This document shows positions 54,976 through 63,337 of a stretch of 64,000 nt of DNA, piece by piece. Both the position numbers and the translations under genes were made by a program. The notes under the pieces were generated by a model. That model made no database searches, had not been told where the DNA came from, and saw only the letters and a list, made by a program, of their open reading frames with translations. Within the stretch, counting starts at the first letter, position 1. Every line of letters starts with the position of its first letter. Source of the stretch: BPGX01 sp037447455 (lineage in GTDB: Bacteria; Bacteroidota; Bacteroidia; B-17B0; Aurantibacillaceae); contig JBBIGQ010000011.1 in NCBI GenBank assembly GCA_037447455.1, forward strand, positions 1-64,000. Direction: 5' to 3'.

Positions 54976-55743
54976 TCAGTTTTTGGTAGGATTTTTCTTG
55001 TAATACCATCCTGGTTTAGTTTGATTCCCCTTAAACGCAGTGCTGAAATAAAAACTGATCTTTATTCCTACAATCATACTCTGTTCACGATATTCTGCAT
55101 ACACATCACAGCCCATTCCAAGGTCATATTTGAACTTATAATACCCTTGAATAGAGGAATAATAATTCATCCCAAAATAGTTGTTTTGAATTGTATAAGA
55201 AGAATCTGTCGTGATTTTTCCGTTTACATAAAACGTTTCATCTTTATAACCACCGCCGTATGTTACACCAATTGGATTCAATATAAAAACAAATTTTAAT
55301 CCTTCTGATTTTATGACAAAAGGCGAAAAATAAAAATTAAAATAACTTACCACAAGATCTTTTTTATTTGGATAAACTATTGTTTCTCTCCCCTTTAATC
55401 GGGTTAATCCTATTTGAATATAGCACTCTCTGAAAGCATGAAAGTTGAAATTTAATGACAAGCCATTCATAAAGCGATGTAGAGTATTAGAGGTAAAATA
55501 CCCCGTACCTAAAGTGGCAAAGCCGGCATTCAGCTTATAGATTTTATTATCATATAAAATTTTTTTAGGAACACTGTCTATAAAAATTGTATCTACTTTA
55601 TGCTCTTGCTGCGCAAAAAAAACGAATGCAAACTGAAACTGGAGCACAAAAATCCCAATCCTCAACCAACAACGTTTATTATTCCAATGAAATTTCAATT
55701 TTTTTTGAACGCAAAGTAAATAAACAATTAGCATAAACACCAA
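54976..55743 (-). CDS. Predicted outer membrane beta-barrel protein
   Basis: 255 residues. A basic N-terminus leads to a hydrophobic segment (LRIGIFVLQFQFAFVFFAQ) that fits a signal peptide with cleavage after AQ near residue 44. The mature part has alternating strands (LVVSYFNFYFSPFVI, FILNPIGVTYGGGY). No specific family. Its start overlaps the ung stop by 16 bases; an alternative Met lies at 55734. Confidence 0.6.
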   Translation of the reverse strand: MVFMLIVYLLCVQKKLKFHWNNKRCWLRIGIFVLQFQFAFVFFAQQEHKVDTIFIDSVPKKILYDNKIYKLNAGFATLGTGYFTSNTLHRFMNGLSLNFNFHAFRECYIQIGLTRLKGRETIVYPNKKDLVVSYFNFYFSPFVIKSEGLKFVFILNPIGVTYGGGYKDETFYVNGKITTDSSYTIQNNYFGMNYYSSIQGYYKFKYDLGMGCDVYAEYREQSMIVGIKISFYFSTAFKGNQTKPGWYYKKNPTKN

Positions 55744-56423
55744 TCAATAGGTTCAATACCTTTGTTTTTCAGATACTCATTTGCTTTGCTGAAGTGACGG
55801 CAACCCAAAAACCCCGTCCTTGCTAATGGTGAAGGATGAGAAGCCGTAAGAATCAAATGTTTGTTTTTATCTATCAAAGCCATTTTTCCCATTGCCCACT
55901 TTCCCCAAAGCATAAATACCACATTTTGTTTCCAATCAGAAATAGCTTTAATACTTGCATCTGTAAATTTTTCCCAACCGATATTCCTATGGCTCCCCGG
56001 CTGATTTCTTCTAACAGTGAGAGAAGTATTCAGTAAAAAAACTCCTTGCAAAGCCCACTTCTCAAGATTCCCATTTTTGGGTATAGGACAACCCAGGTCG
56101 TCATGCAATTCTTTGAAAATATTCTGCAAGGAAGGCGGAATTTTTATCCCATCGTTTACAGAAAAACACAAACCATTCGCTTCACCCGGATTATGATAAG
56201 GATCTTGCCCTAATATCACTGCTTTTACTTTATCAAAAGGTGTATAATTAAAAGCCGCAAAAATTCTGTTGCCCGGCGGATAAATCTCGTAAGTTTGTTT
56301 TTCTTGTAACAATAGTTTTTTTAATTCAATAAAATACACAGTTTGAAATTCTTTTTCCAAAACCTTTTTCCAACTTCCTTCTATCTTAGGAGTAATCTGA
56401 AACGAGGTATTCATCTCTGTCAT
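55728..56423 (-). CDS. ung: Uracil-DNA glycosylase
   Basis: 231 residues from the ATG at 56423. Removes uracil from DNA. VILGQDPYHNPGEANGLCFSV (given in part; catalytic Asp in GQDPYH), VFLLNTSLTV, VVFMLWGKWA and the C-terminal HPSPLARTGF match family 1. An upstream Met (56444) is less likely; 56414 is also possible. Confidence 0.94.
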   Translation of the reverse strand: MTEMNTSFQITPKIEGSWKKVLEKEFQTVYFIELKKLLLQEKQTYEIYPPGNRIFAAFNYTPFDKVKAVILGQDPYHNPGEANGLCFSVNDGIKIPPSLQNIFKELHDDLGCPIPKNGNLEKWALQGVFLLNTSLTVRRNQPGSHRNIGWEKFTDASIKAISDWKQNVVFMLWGKWAMGKMALIDKNKHLILTASHPSPLARTGFLGCRHFSKANEYLKNKGIEPIDWCLC

Positions 56424-56457
56424 AAAAATTACCGATTTTTGCAAAATTGAAAAAAAA

Positions 56458-56489
56458 TTTGCTCATTATTTTTATTCTCTTTACTTTTG
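56458..56489 (+). promoter_or_regulatory. Complete Bacteroidota-type promoter before the T9SS locus
   Basis: TTTG at 56458-56461 and TACTTTTG at 56482-56489 are separated by 20 bases, an exact match to the TTTG-N(17-23)-TAnnTTTG arrangement. The ATG of the small lipoprotein is 26 bases downstream. Confidence 0.75.
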
Positions 56490-56514
56490 TACTCTCAAAT
56501 TAAAATTTTTCACC

Positions 56515-56658
56515 ATGAAAAAACTACTTTCTTATTTTACTGTTTTGTGTTTTCTTATGGCAGGAACTCAACTCACTTCTTGCAAATCCCACGAAAAGTG
56601 CCCCGCATACTCTAAAACACAAAGCCCCACCTCAGATAACAACATTAAAAATGTTTAA
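56515..56658 (+). CDS. Small lipoprotein (47 residues) with CPAY motif
   Basis: Starts KKLLSYFTVLCFLMAG, lipobox LTSC (Cys about residue 23), then KSHEKCPAYSKTQSPTSDNN. Short CPAY-containing lipoproteins recur in Bacteroidota and are of unknown function. It has its own strong promoter and is followed by a hairpin, then porP 90 bases later. Mature length is about 25 residues. Confidence 0.7.
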   Translation: MKKLLSYFTVLCFLMAGTQLTSCKSHEKCPAYSKTQSPTSDNNIKNV

Positions 56659-56694
56659 TTTTTTCCACATTCTTTTTTGGAAAAATTATTTTTT
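56657..56694 (+). terminator. Probable terminator or attenuator after the small lipoprotein
   Basis: AATTTTTTCC pairs with GGAAAAATT (stem 56657-56666 with 56679-56687, one bulge), followed by ATTTTTT. It could stop or reduce readthrough into porP. Confidence 0.45.
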
Positions 56695-56710
56695 GCCAAA
56701 AAATAATTTC
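56683..56710. repeat. 12-base AT-rich inverted repeat upstream of porP
   Basis: Arms 56683-56694 and 56699-56710 are perfectly complementary around a 4-base loop. It overlaps the preceding hairpin so that the two are mutually exclusive, as in attenuators; function inferred only. Confidence 0.4.
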
Positions 56711-56747
56711 AATATATTGCCGCCGTCAAAAAAATAAATTTATTTCT

Positions 56748-57707
56748 ATGAGAAAAAATTCTTTACTCATATTGTTAGTTTGTTCCTTACTAACACAAGC
56801 CCAGCAAGATCCGCAAATTACTCAGTTTATGTATTCTAAACTGATTTACAATCCCGGTTATGCCGGCACCAGTGATGCGCTTTGTGCTACTTTGCTTGGC
56901 AGAAAACAATGGGTAAGTTTTCCCGGTGCACCCACCACATTTTTATTAAGTGCGGATATGCCTGTTATGAACCTCCCCATCGGAGCAGGGCTAAACATCA
57001 TGTCTGACCAGATTGGTGCGATGAAAACATTATATGCTCGTCTTGCTGTTGCTTACAACAAACAAATTGGAGCTGGTAAACTCGGAATCGGTATTGACGC
57101 CGGAATTCTGCAAAACCAATTGGCAGAAACATGGATTGTGCCTGAACCCGGCAAAGTGGATAACAGTATCCCCGGAAATTACAGCAGCGGCACTCAAAAC
57201 ATTACTAATCCCGATCTAAACAAAACTTCGTATGATTTAAGTTTTGGTGTATTTTATGGCATTCCCAATAAAATGTACGTAGGTATTTCTTCCACACATC
57301 TACCGGCTCAAACATTGAAATCTGGTGATGCAAAATATATTCTTGCCAGACACTATTATATTATGGCCGGATATACTTTTGAACTCAATCCATTTAACAG
57401 CATCATTCCCAATCTTAATATTAAATCGGACGGCGCTACCTCTACCATAGACATCAACCTTACCTATCTATATAATAATATGTTTTGGTTAGGTGCTACC
57501 TACAGAGCACAGGATGCCATTGCACCCATGTTGGGAGTTAAATTATTAAAAGATAAAAGTTTAAAAATCGGATATGCTTTTGACTACACCATGTCAAAAC
57601 TTAAAGGTTACACTTCCGGCACCCATGAAATCATGTTATCTTATTGCTTTAATATCAAAAAACAAAAATCACCTACCGTTTACGGTAATGTAAGATTTTT
57701 AGATTAA
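56748..57707 (+). CDS. porP: PorP/SprF-family type IX secretion membrane protein
   Basis: 319 residues with a signal peptide (LLILLVCSLLTQAQQ). Family hallmarks DPQITQFMYSKLIYNPGYAGTSDA (in part) at the mature N-terminus, GRKQWVSFPGAPTTF and a barrel C-terminus. PorP/SprF proteins are outer membrane partners that handle T9SS cargo or adhesins such as SprB. It is first in the porP-gldKLMN arrangement. Confidence 0.9.
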   Translation: MRKNSLLILLVCSLLTQAQQDPQITQFMYSKLIYNPGYAGTSDALCATLLGRKQWVSFPGAPTTFLLSADMPVMNLPIGAGLNIMSDQIGAMKTLYARLAVAYNKQIGAGKLGIGIDAGILQNQLAETWIVPEPGKVDNSIPGNYSSGTQNITNPDLNKTSYDLSFGVFYGIPNKMYVGISSTHLPAQTLKSGDAKYILARHYYIMAGYTFELNPFNSIIPNLNIKSDGATSTIDINLTYLYNNMFWLGATYRAQDAIAPMLGVKLLKDKSLKIGYAFDYTMSKLKGYTSGTHEIMLSYCFNIKKQKSPTVYGNVRFLD

Positions 57708-57791
57708 ACTAAAATTTTAATGTAACATTTTGGAAGCTTATGCATTATATTATGCAAACACTCAAAATTAAAGCCAATAAATTATGAAATT

Positions 57792-59336
57792 ATGAAAAAG
57801 ATATTTCTTATATCCTTATTGATAGCCATCATTACAGGATGTAATAAAAGAACCGCTGAATTAGTGGGCGTACAACCCCGTGAACAATGGTACCAACCCG
57901 ACCCTTACGGAATGCTTTACATTCCATTCGGTAGTTTTCACATGGGACCTAGCGACGAAGAAACCACAATGGCACATACCTCCAGAAGCAGAATGGTGTC
58001 TGTTCAATCTTTTTATATTGATGACTCTGAAATTTCTAACAACGAATACAGACAATTCGTTTATTGGGTGCGTGACTCAATTGCCCGTCGTTTATTAGCA
58101 AATGGCTCTAACGCCGACGCACAAGAGTTTCAAATTCCACAGGAAGATTTCCTTGCTGTATGGCCGGAATATAAAGGCGACCAAAACCTGCCTGAATTTT
58201 ATATCAATTGGGAAACCAAAATAAAATGGGATAATGATGACGAAGATTACAGAAATGATTTACAACCACTTTACATCCCGGAAGTGGAACGCTTTTACAA
58301 CAGAAAACAAATTGATACCAGAAAGCTTAACTACGAATACTACAGAATAGACATTCGTTTAGCAGCCCAAAAATCCAATCGTTTTATACCCAATAAATCT
58401 CCGGATGTATGGGACGCCGCTCATGAATATAAAAAAACCGAATATATTAACGGTATCACCCTAAATGACGGACAAACCGGACAACCCGGTACACCCACTA
58501 CTCCTGTCGGCGACCCGGCAAAAGACAATAAAACATTAGGCACCTACAACGTAAAAGACCAAGTATCTGTTGGACAAGGGAACTATATCCTGAGAGAAAG
58601 AAACGGCGTAGATAGATCTGTATTTATTGTAAAAGACATTATTAACGTATACCCCGACACATTGGCCTGGGTGCATGATTATACCTACTCATTTAACGAA
58701 CCTCTTACCAACATGTATTTCTGGCATCCTGCTTATGATAATTATCCAGTGGTGGGTATCACATGGAAACAAGCAAGAGCCTTCTCAATCTGGCGTTCAC
58801 TCTTATTAAATAATTATTTAATTGGAAGCGGACAAAGCATCGTTAACGATTTTCGTTTACCTACAGAAGCAGAATGGGAATATGCCGCAAGAGGAGGATT
58901 AAAACTTTCTCCTTATCCTTGGGGTGGTCCTTACATTCGTAATGCCAGTGGCTGCTTTTTAGGAAACTTCAAACCCATGAGAGGTTCTTATATTGATGAT
59001 GGTGGATTTCACACAGTGTATATTTATTCCTATAATCCAAATGATTATGGCATTTATTGTATGGCAGGCAATGTGGCGGAGTGGACAAGCAATGCTTTTG
59101 ATGAATCCTCTTACGATTTTTCACATGACCTCAACCCCGACTACGTTTATGAAGCACAAGATAAAGAAGCCAATGTACTAAAAAGAAAAGTTATCAGAGG
59201 CGGAAGTTGGAAAGATGTGGGATTTTACCTTCAAACATGGGCCAGAACTTATGAATATCAGGATACTGCCAAGTGCTATGTTGGCTTCAGAAATGTTATG
59301 ACTTATCTTGGCAGAGCCAAAGGAGATGAGTTATAA
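57792..59336 (+). CDS. gldK: T9SS/gliding lipoprotein GldK (PorK)
   Basis: 514 residues with a lipoprotein signal (ISLLIAIITGCNK, Cys about residue 17). The formylglycine-generating-enzyme-like fold is seen in YGMLYIPFGSFHMGPSDEE, EAEWEYAARGG, GNVAEWTSNAF, VIRGGSWKD and GFRNVM. GldK with GldN forms the periplasmic ring under the outer membrane. The FGE-like domain here is a structural relic; no catalytic claim is made. Immediately precedes gldL (55 bases). Confidence 0.93.
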   Translation: MKKIFLISLLIAIITGCNKRTAELVGVQPREQWYQPDPYGMLYIPFGSFHMGPSDEETTMAHTSRSRMVSVQSFYIDDSEISNNEYRQFVYWVRDSIARRLLANGSNADAQEFQIPQEDFLAVWPEYKGDQNLPEFYINWETKIKWDNDDEDYRNDLQPLYIPEVERFYNRKQIDTRKLNYEYYRIDIRLAAQKSNRFIPNKSPDVWDAAHEYKKTEYINGITLNDGQTGQPGTPTTPVGDPAKDNKTLGTYNVKDQVSVGQGNYILRERNGVDRSVFIVKDIINVYPDTLAWVHDYTYSFNEPLTNMYFWHPAYDNYPVVGITWKQARAFSIWRSLLLNNYLIGSGQSIVNDFRLPTEAEWEYAARGGLKLSPYPWGGPYIRNASGCFLGNFKPMRGSYIDDGGFHTVYIYSYNPNDYGIYCMAGNVAEWTSNAFDESSYDFSHDLNPDYVYEAQDKEANVLKRKVIRGGSWKDVGFYLQTWARTYEYQDTAKCYVGFRNVMTYLGRAKGDEL

Positions 59337-59391
59337 TATCTCATAATCTAAAAACCAATTTCAAAAAATCACTAATTAAAAATCAAGTACT

Positions 59392-60207
59392 ATGAGCAAA
59401 CTACCAAAAGTAAAAGGGTTCAAAAAATTCTTACACATCTTTTCTTCAGCAGGGGCCTCCGTTGTAATTGCCGGGGCATTATTTAAGATTATGCACTGGC
59501 CAGGTTGGGACGTAATGCTTGTAACCGGCATGCTTACAGAAGCAGTTATATTTATATTGTTTGCCTTTGACATTCCGCATGAAGAATACGACTGGACACT
59601 GGCTTACCCCGAATTAGCTGGAATGAGTACAGACCACACTGAAGAAGAAAGTGGGCTTACACCTACTCAGCAATTAGACCTTGCCCTTGAAAACGCTAAA
59701 ATCGGACCGGAATTATTGCAAAGTTTAGGAGAAGGGCTTTCTAAATTATCTGAAACTACCAGACAAATAAGTGATATATCCAATGCACAATTGGCAACTA
59801 ATGAGTATGTAGACAGTGTTAAAACTGCTGCCAGAAATGTAAACGATCTTGCTGAAACATACTCTAAAGCAGCAGAGAGTATGAGTTCTTTAGCTAATAC
59901 AGATGCCAACCAGCTTAGTGAAAATGTAAATGAAGTAAGTGAATCATTAAGCAAATTTTCAAAGAATGTAGCCGCCCTGAACGCTACTTATGAAATTCAA
60001 TTACAAACCACCAAAGATTCTCTGGATAACGTAAATCAGTTTTATGGAAATCTGGAAGAATTATTAAGAAACATTACCGATGCCGCATCAGATACAAAAA
60101 AATACAAAGAAGAAATGGGTACTTTAACTAACAATTTATCCGCACTCAATACAATTTATGGTAACATGCTCAACGCTATGAGCTACAAACCTGTGAATCA
60201 ATACTAA
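59392..60207 (+). CDS. gldL: T9SS/gliding motor protein GldL (PorL)
   Basis: 271 residues. Two transmembrane helices near residues 18-35 (SSAGASVVIAGALFKIM) and 42-62 (VMLVTGMLTEAVIFILFAF) with the conserved Glu (TEAV) in helix 2, which lies in the proton path of the GldL5-GldM2 motor. The C-terminal cytoplasmic part is helical and coiled-coil-like with repeated SLSKF/LAN segments. Confidence 0.94.
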   Translation: MSKLPKVKGFKKFLHIFSSAGASVVIAGALFKIMHWPGWDVMLVTGMLTEAVIFILFAFDIPHEEYDWTLAYPELAGMSTDHTEEESGLTPTQQLDLALENAKIGPELLQSLGEGLSKLSETTRQISDISNAQLATNEYVDSVKTAARNVNDLAETYSKAAESMSSLANTDANQLSENVNEVSESLSKFSKNVAALNATYEIQLQTTKDSLDNVNQFYGNLEELLRNITDAASDTKKYKEEMGTLTNNLSALNTIYGNMLNAMSYKPVNQY

Positions 60208-60251
60208 TAATTTTTAATCGAAAATAATTTTAGAACTAAAAACATACTACA

Positions 60252-61925
60252 ATGGCAGGCGGTAAAGAAACACCCAGACAGAAGATGATCGGGATGATGT
60301 ATCTCGTGCTCACAGCCCTATTGGCATTAAACGTTTCCAAACAGATCCTGAAAGGATTTATTACGGTAAATGAAAGTATGGAAACAACCATTATTAACCT
60401 TGAAGAAAATAACAAACGGGTCATCGAAGGATTTAAAGCAGCCGCGGATAATAACCCTGCAGCTAAACCTTACTATGACAAAGCATTAGAGGCCAAAAAA
60501 ATGATTGAAGACGCTGTTAAATACTTTGAACAAACCAAGTTTGAGGTTATTAAAAAAACAGACCAAATACCCAATGTAGACAGATCTTACAAGTTAAGCT
60601 TAGATAAAGGTAAAATTGACGATTATGACACCCCCACGGGAATGCTCATTGGTTCTGACCCAAGTAAAATGATAGAGGGTGAATACTCTGCCAAATCTTT
60701 AAGAAAAAAATTAGAAAAACTAGTGGTCGATTTAACAAAGCTTGTGGATGAGATGCAACAAAATCAAAAAACAACATTTTTGAAAGAAGATTATGAACAA
60801 ATCAAAAAGAAAATTGAAAATCTAAAACCAAAAGACAGCGATGTTATAGAAGATGGTTTAAAACAAACCTGGGAAATTGCAAACTTTAACCACCTTCCAA
60901 TGGCTGCTGTGGTTACTAACTTAAATAAAATGATTGCCGATATGCGTAATACTGAAGCAGAAATTTATCAGGTATTCGCTGCAGCTTCCGGAAAAATCGC
61001 TTTAAAATTTGATAAACTTTCTGCCAAAGTAATAGCCCCCTCTTCTTATATTCAAGCTGGTCAGCAATACAAAGCAGACATCTTTTTAGCTGCCTCGTCC
61101 AGTGCCATGACCGCAGATATGATGGAAGTACTCGTGGGTGCTGAATATGATTCTATAACTAAACAATTAAAATCTCCAGGTACCCCTATCAAAATTGAGG
61201 ATGGAATGGGTAAGTACGAAGTTCAAACAGGCGGACAGGGAGAACAAACCCTTAAAGGCGTTATTAAATTTAAAAAACCAACCGGCGAATATGAATATTA
61301 TCCTTTCTCAACAACTTACATGGTAGCTGCTCCTTCCGTTGCAGTAGAACCTGAAAAAATGAACGTGTTTTATATCGGAGTTGAAAATCCGGTTGTTGTT
61401 TCAGCTGCCGGCGTTTCACCTACTGACTTACAGGTTTCCATAAGCGGAGGTGGAAGTAAAATTATACCCAAAGGCGGTGGAAAATATATTGTTACAGTAT
61501 TTTCACCCGGTGAGTGTAAAATCAGTGTTTCCGCTAAAACAAAAGATGGTGTTAAACCCCAAGGACCACCAAAAGTATTTCGTGTGAAAAAAATCCCTGA
61601 TCCTTTACCGAAATTAGGTGGAAAGCCCGCAAATGGGGTAATGGAAATGCCTAAACTACAAATAGGTTCAATTGGTGGTGTTGGTGCAGAAATTCCGGGA
61701 TTTGATTTTGATGTGAAGTTCCCCGTTATTGAATTTACATTTAGCGCCGTTGTAAAAGGATCGTTAAAGGAATTTAAGTGTTCCGGTGCGAATCTTTCCC
61801 CGGAAGCAAAAGCCGTTCTACAATCATTAGCGCCCGGTGGAAAATGTTATTTTGAAAATATCAAAGTAAAAGCACCCGATGGTTCTGTAAGAACTTTATC
61901 TACTGTATCATTGAAAGTAAAATAA
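60252..61925 (+). CDS. gldM: T9SS/gliding motor protein GldM (PorM)
   Basis: 557 residues. Begins AGGKETPRQKMIGMMYLVLTALLALNVSK (in part), the single N-terminal transmembrane helix of GldM, followed by a long periplasmic region with four domains (D1-D4). It couples the inner-membrane motor to the GldK/GldN ring. Spaced 44 bases after gldL and 6 before gldN. Confidence 0.94.
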   Translation: MAGGKETPRQKMIGMMYLVLTALLALNVSKQILKGFITVNESMETTIINLEENNKRVIEGFKAAADNNPAAKPYYDKALEAKKMIEDAVKYFEQTKFEVIKKTDQIPNVDRSYKLSLDKGKIDDYDTPTGMLIGSDPSKMIEGEYSAKSLRKKLEKLVVDLTKLVDEMQQNQKTTFLKEDYEQIKKKIENLKPKDSDVIEDGLKQTWEIANFNHLPMAAVVTNLNKMIADMRNTEAEIYQVFAAASGKIALKFDKLSAKVIAPSSYIQAGQQYKADIFLAASSSAMTADMMEVLVGAEYDSITKQLKSPGTPIKIEDGMGKYEVQTGGQGEQTLKGVIKFKKPTGEYEYYPFSTTYMVAAPSVAVEPEKMNVFYIGVENPVVVSAAGVSPTDLQVSISGGGSKIIPKGGGKYIVTVFSPGECKISVSAKTKDGVKPQGPPKVFRVKKIPDPLPKLGGKPANGVMEMPKLQIGSIGGVGAEIPGFDFDVKFPVIEFTFSAVVKGSLKEFKCSGANLSPEAKAVLQSLAPGGKCYFENIKVKAPDGSVRTLSTVSLKVK

Positions 61926-61931
61926 ATTATT

Positions 61932-62792
61932 ATGAATACATTCGCACGGCTTTTATCTAAAATACTTCTTTTAATCGTTTACCTGCCCCTTATATCTGTC
62001 GCTCAACAAGGCGTTTTCAAACCAGGCGACTATAGAGACGGTATTTATGAAAAAGAAAATTCCATTAACCGAAAGTTTATTCCTTACACCTTTCTAAGAG
62101 AAGCGGATGTAGCCTACAAAAAAAGAATCTGGCGGGAAATTGATTTAAGAGATAAAATAAACCTTGCTCTTTATTACCCAATTGATTATGCTTCTTCTGA
62201 AACAAGAATTTCTCTTTTTCAACTATTAAAAAGATACGCTATCAATGGACAAATTATTACTTTTTCTGATGAACAGTTTCTTATACCCCTTCAGGTTTCA
62301 GATGTAAAAACAAAATTTTCAAAATGTGACTCTATTGAAGAAAGCACGTTCGATGCAAACGGGAACGAAGTATTTACAAAAACCTGGCAATGCGACTCTT
62401 TATCAATCCTCAGAAATGTGTTAAAATACGGTATTAAAGAAGATTGGTTTTTTGATAAGCAACGTTCTGTATTAGATGTACGCATTCTTGGACTTCAGGC
62501 AAATGTATATGTTGAAGAAAAAGAAACCTACAAAGACCTTTTTTGGGTATATTTTCCTGCCTGCCGGCCCTTCTTTGCAAAACACGAAGTATTTAATCCA
62601 AGAAATCCCTCTGAAAACAGAACCTTTGAAGATATTTTCTGGAAAAGACAATTTAATAGCACCATCATAAAAGAAGAAAATGTGTATGACCGATTATTAT
62701 TAGAATATTTGAGAGGATTAGATAATTTATTAGAAGCCGAACGTATAAAAAATGATATGTTCCGCTGGGAACATGATCTGTGGCATCTGTAG
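61932..62792 (+). CDS. gldN: T9SS/gliding protein GldN (PorN)
   Basis: 286 residues with a signal peptide (ILLLIVYLPLISVAQQ). The mature start (GVFKPGDYRDGIYEKENS), then YPIDYASSETRISLFQLLK and the C-terminal FEDIFWKRQFNSTIIKEENVYDR are GldN/PorN features. Forms the periplasmic ring with GldK. Order K-L-M-N is canonical. Confidence 0.92.
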   Translation: MNTFARLLSKILLLIVYLPLISVAQQGVFKPGDYRDGIYEKENSINRKFIPYTFLREADVAYKKRIWREIDLRDKINLALYYPIDYASSETRISLFQLLKRYAINGQIITFSDEQFLIPLQVSDVKTKFSKCDSIEESTFDANGNEVFTKTWQCDSLSILRNVLKYGIKEDWFFDKQRSVLDVRILGLQANVYVEEKETYKDLFWVYFPACRPFFAKHEVFNPRNPSENRTFEDIFWKRQFNSTIIKEENVYDRLLLEYLRGLDNLLEAERIKNDMFRWEHDLWHL

Positions 62793-62819
62793 AAAAAACT
62801 TGTTTTTAATATTTAATGC

Positions 62820-63245
62820 ATGAAAAATTTTCTTTTTACAGTCGGAATTTTCACCCTAATGTTGTTGTCGTTTTGTAACGCTCAACGCAATCAAACTAAA
62901 CCACAAACAGTGGAAACACCCACCAACCAAAATCCCAAAACTAAAAAACTAACTTTTCGTCTCATTATTTCCTTTACCAGCCACGCTTCCGGAATTGACT
63001 TTGAAAAATATGATGCTATCATCAAATACATTCAATCGCACCCTAAAAAGCCCAAATACAAACTCTATGGTTGGGGAAGAGAAGGTGAAGTAGATATTTG
63101 TATGAACCTGAAAGAATTAAAAAAATCGGAGAGAAAAACATTTATTGAAGAAATCAAAAAACTGGCACAAGGTTCGGATAGAGTGTTTGTCAATACGAAT
63201 GTAACCAAAGAATTCATTGTAGAAAAATTAAAAGACCCTCAATAA
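62820..63245 (+). CDS. Small secreted protein after gldN, function unknown
   Basis: 141 residues with a signal peptide (FLFTVGIFTLMLLSFCNAQ). Then a Thr/Pro/Gln/Asn linker and a compact domain (LIISFTSHASGIDFEKYDAI, YGWGREGEVDICMN). I do not recognise the family. It starts 28 bases after gldN and precedes the operon terminator, so it is probably expressed with the T9SS core. Confidence 0.65.
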   Translation: MKNFLFTVGIFTLMLLSFCNAQRNQTKPQTVETPTNQNPKTKKLTFRLIISFTSHASGIDFEKYDAIIKYIQSHPKKPKYKLYGWGREGEVDICMNLKELKKSERKTFIEEIKKLAQGSDRVFVNTNVTKEFIVEKLKDPQ

Positions 63246-63278
63246 TAAGTTAAAATTATTTTTTCAAACTCGAACCAT

Positions 63279-63310
63279 AACCCTGCTTTAAAAAACAGGG
63301 TTTTTTATTT
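63279..63310 (+). terminator. Rho-independent terminator of the T9SS operon
   Basis: AACCCTG (63279-63285) pairs with CAGGGTT (63296-63302), loop 10 bases, followed by TTTTTATTTT. It ends transcription after the secreted protein downstream of gldN. Confidence 0.88.
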
Positions 63311-63337
63311 TAATTTGCTGCATAAAAATCAAAATCT

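Noticed and set aside
54938..55009. Longer start of serC
   Set aside because: Lies upstream of a TAnnTTTG promoter at 54953 and overlaps the next gene.
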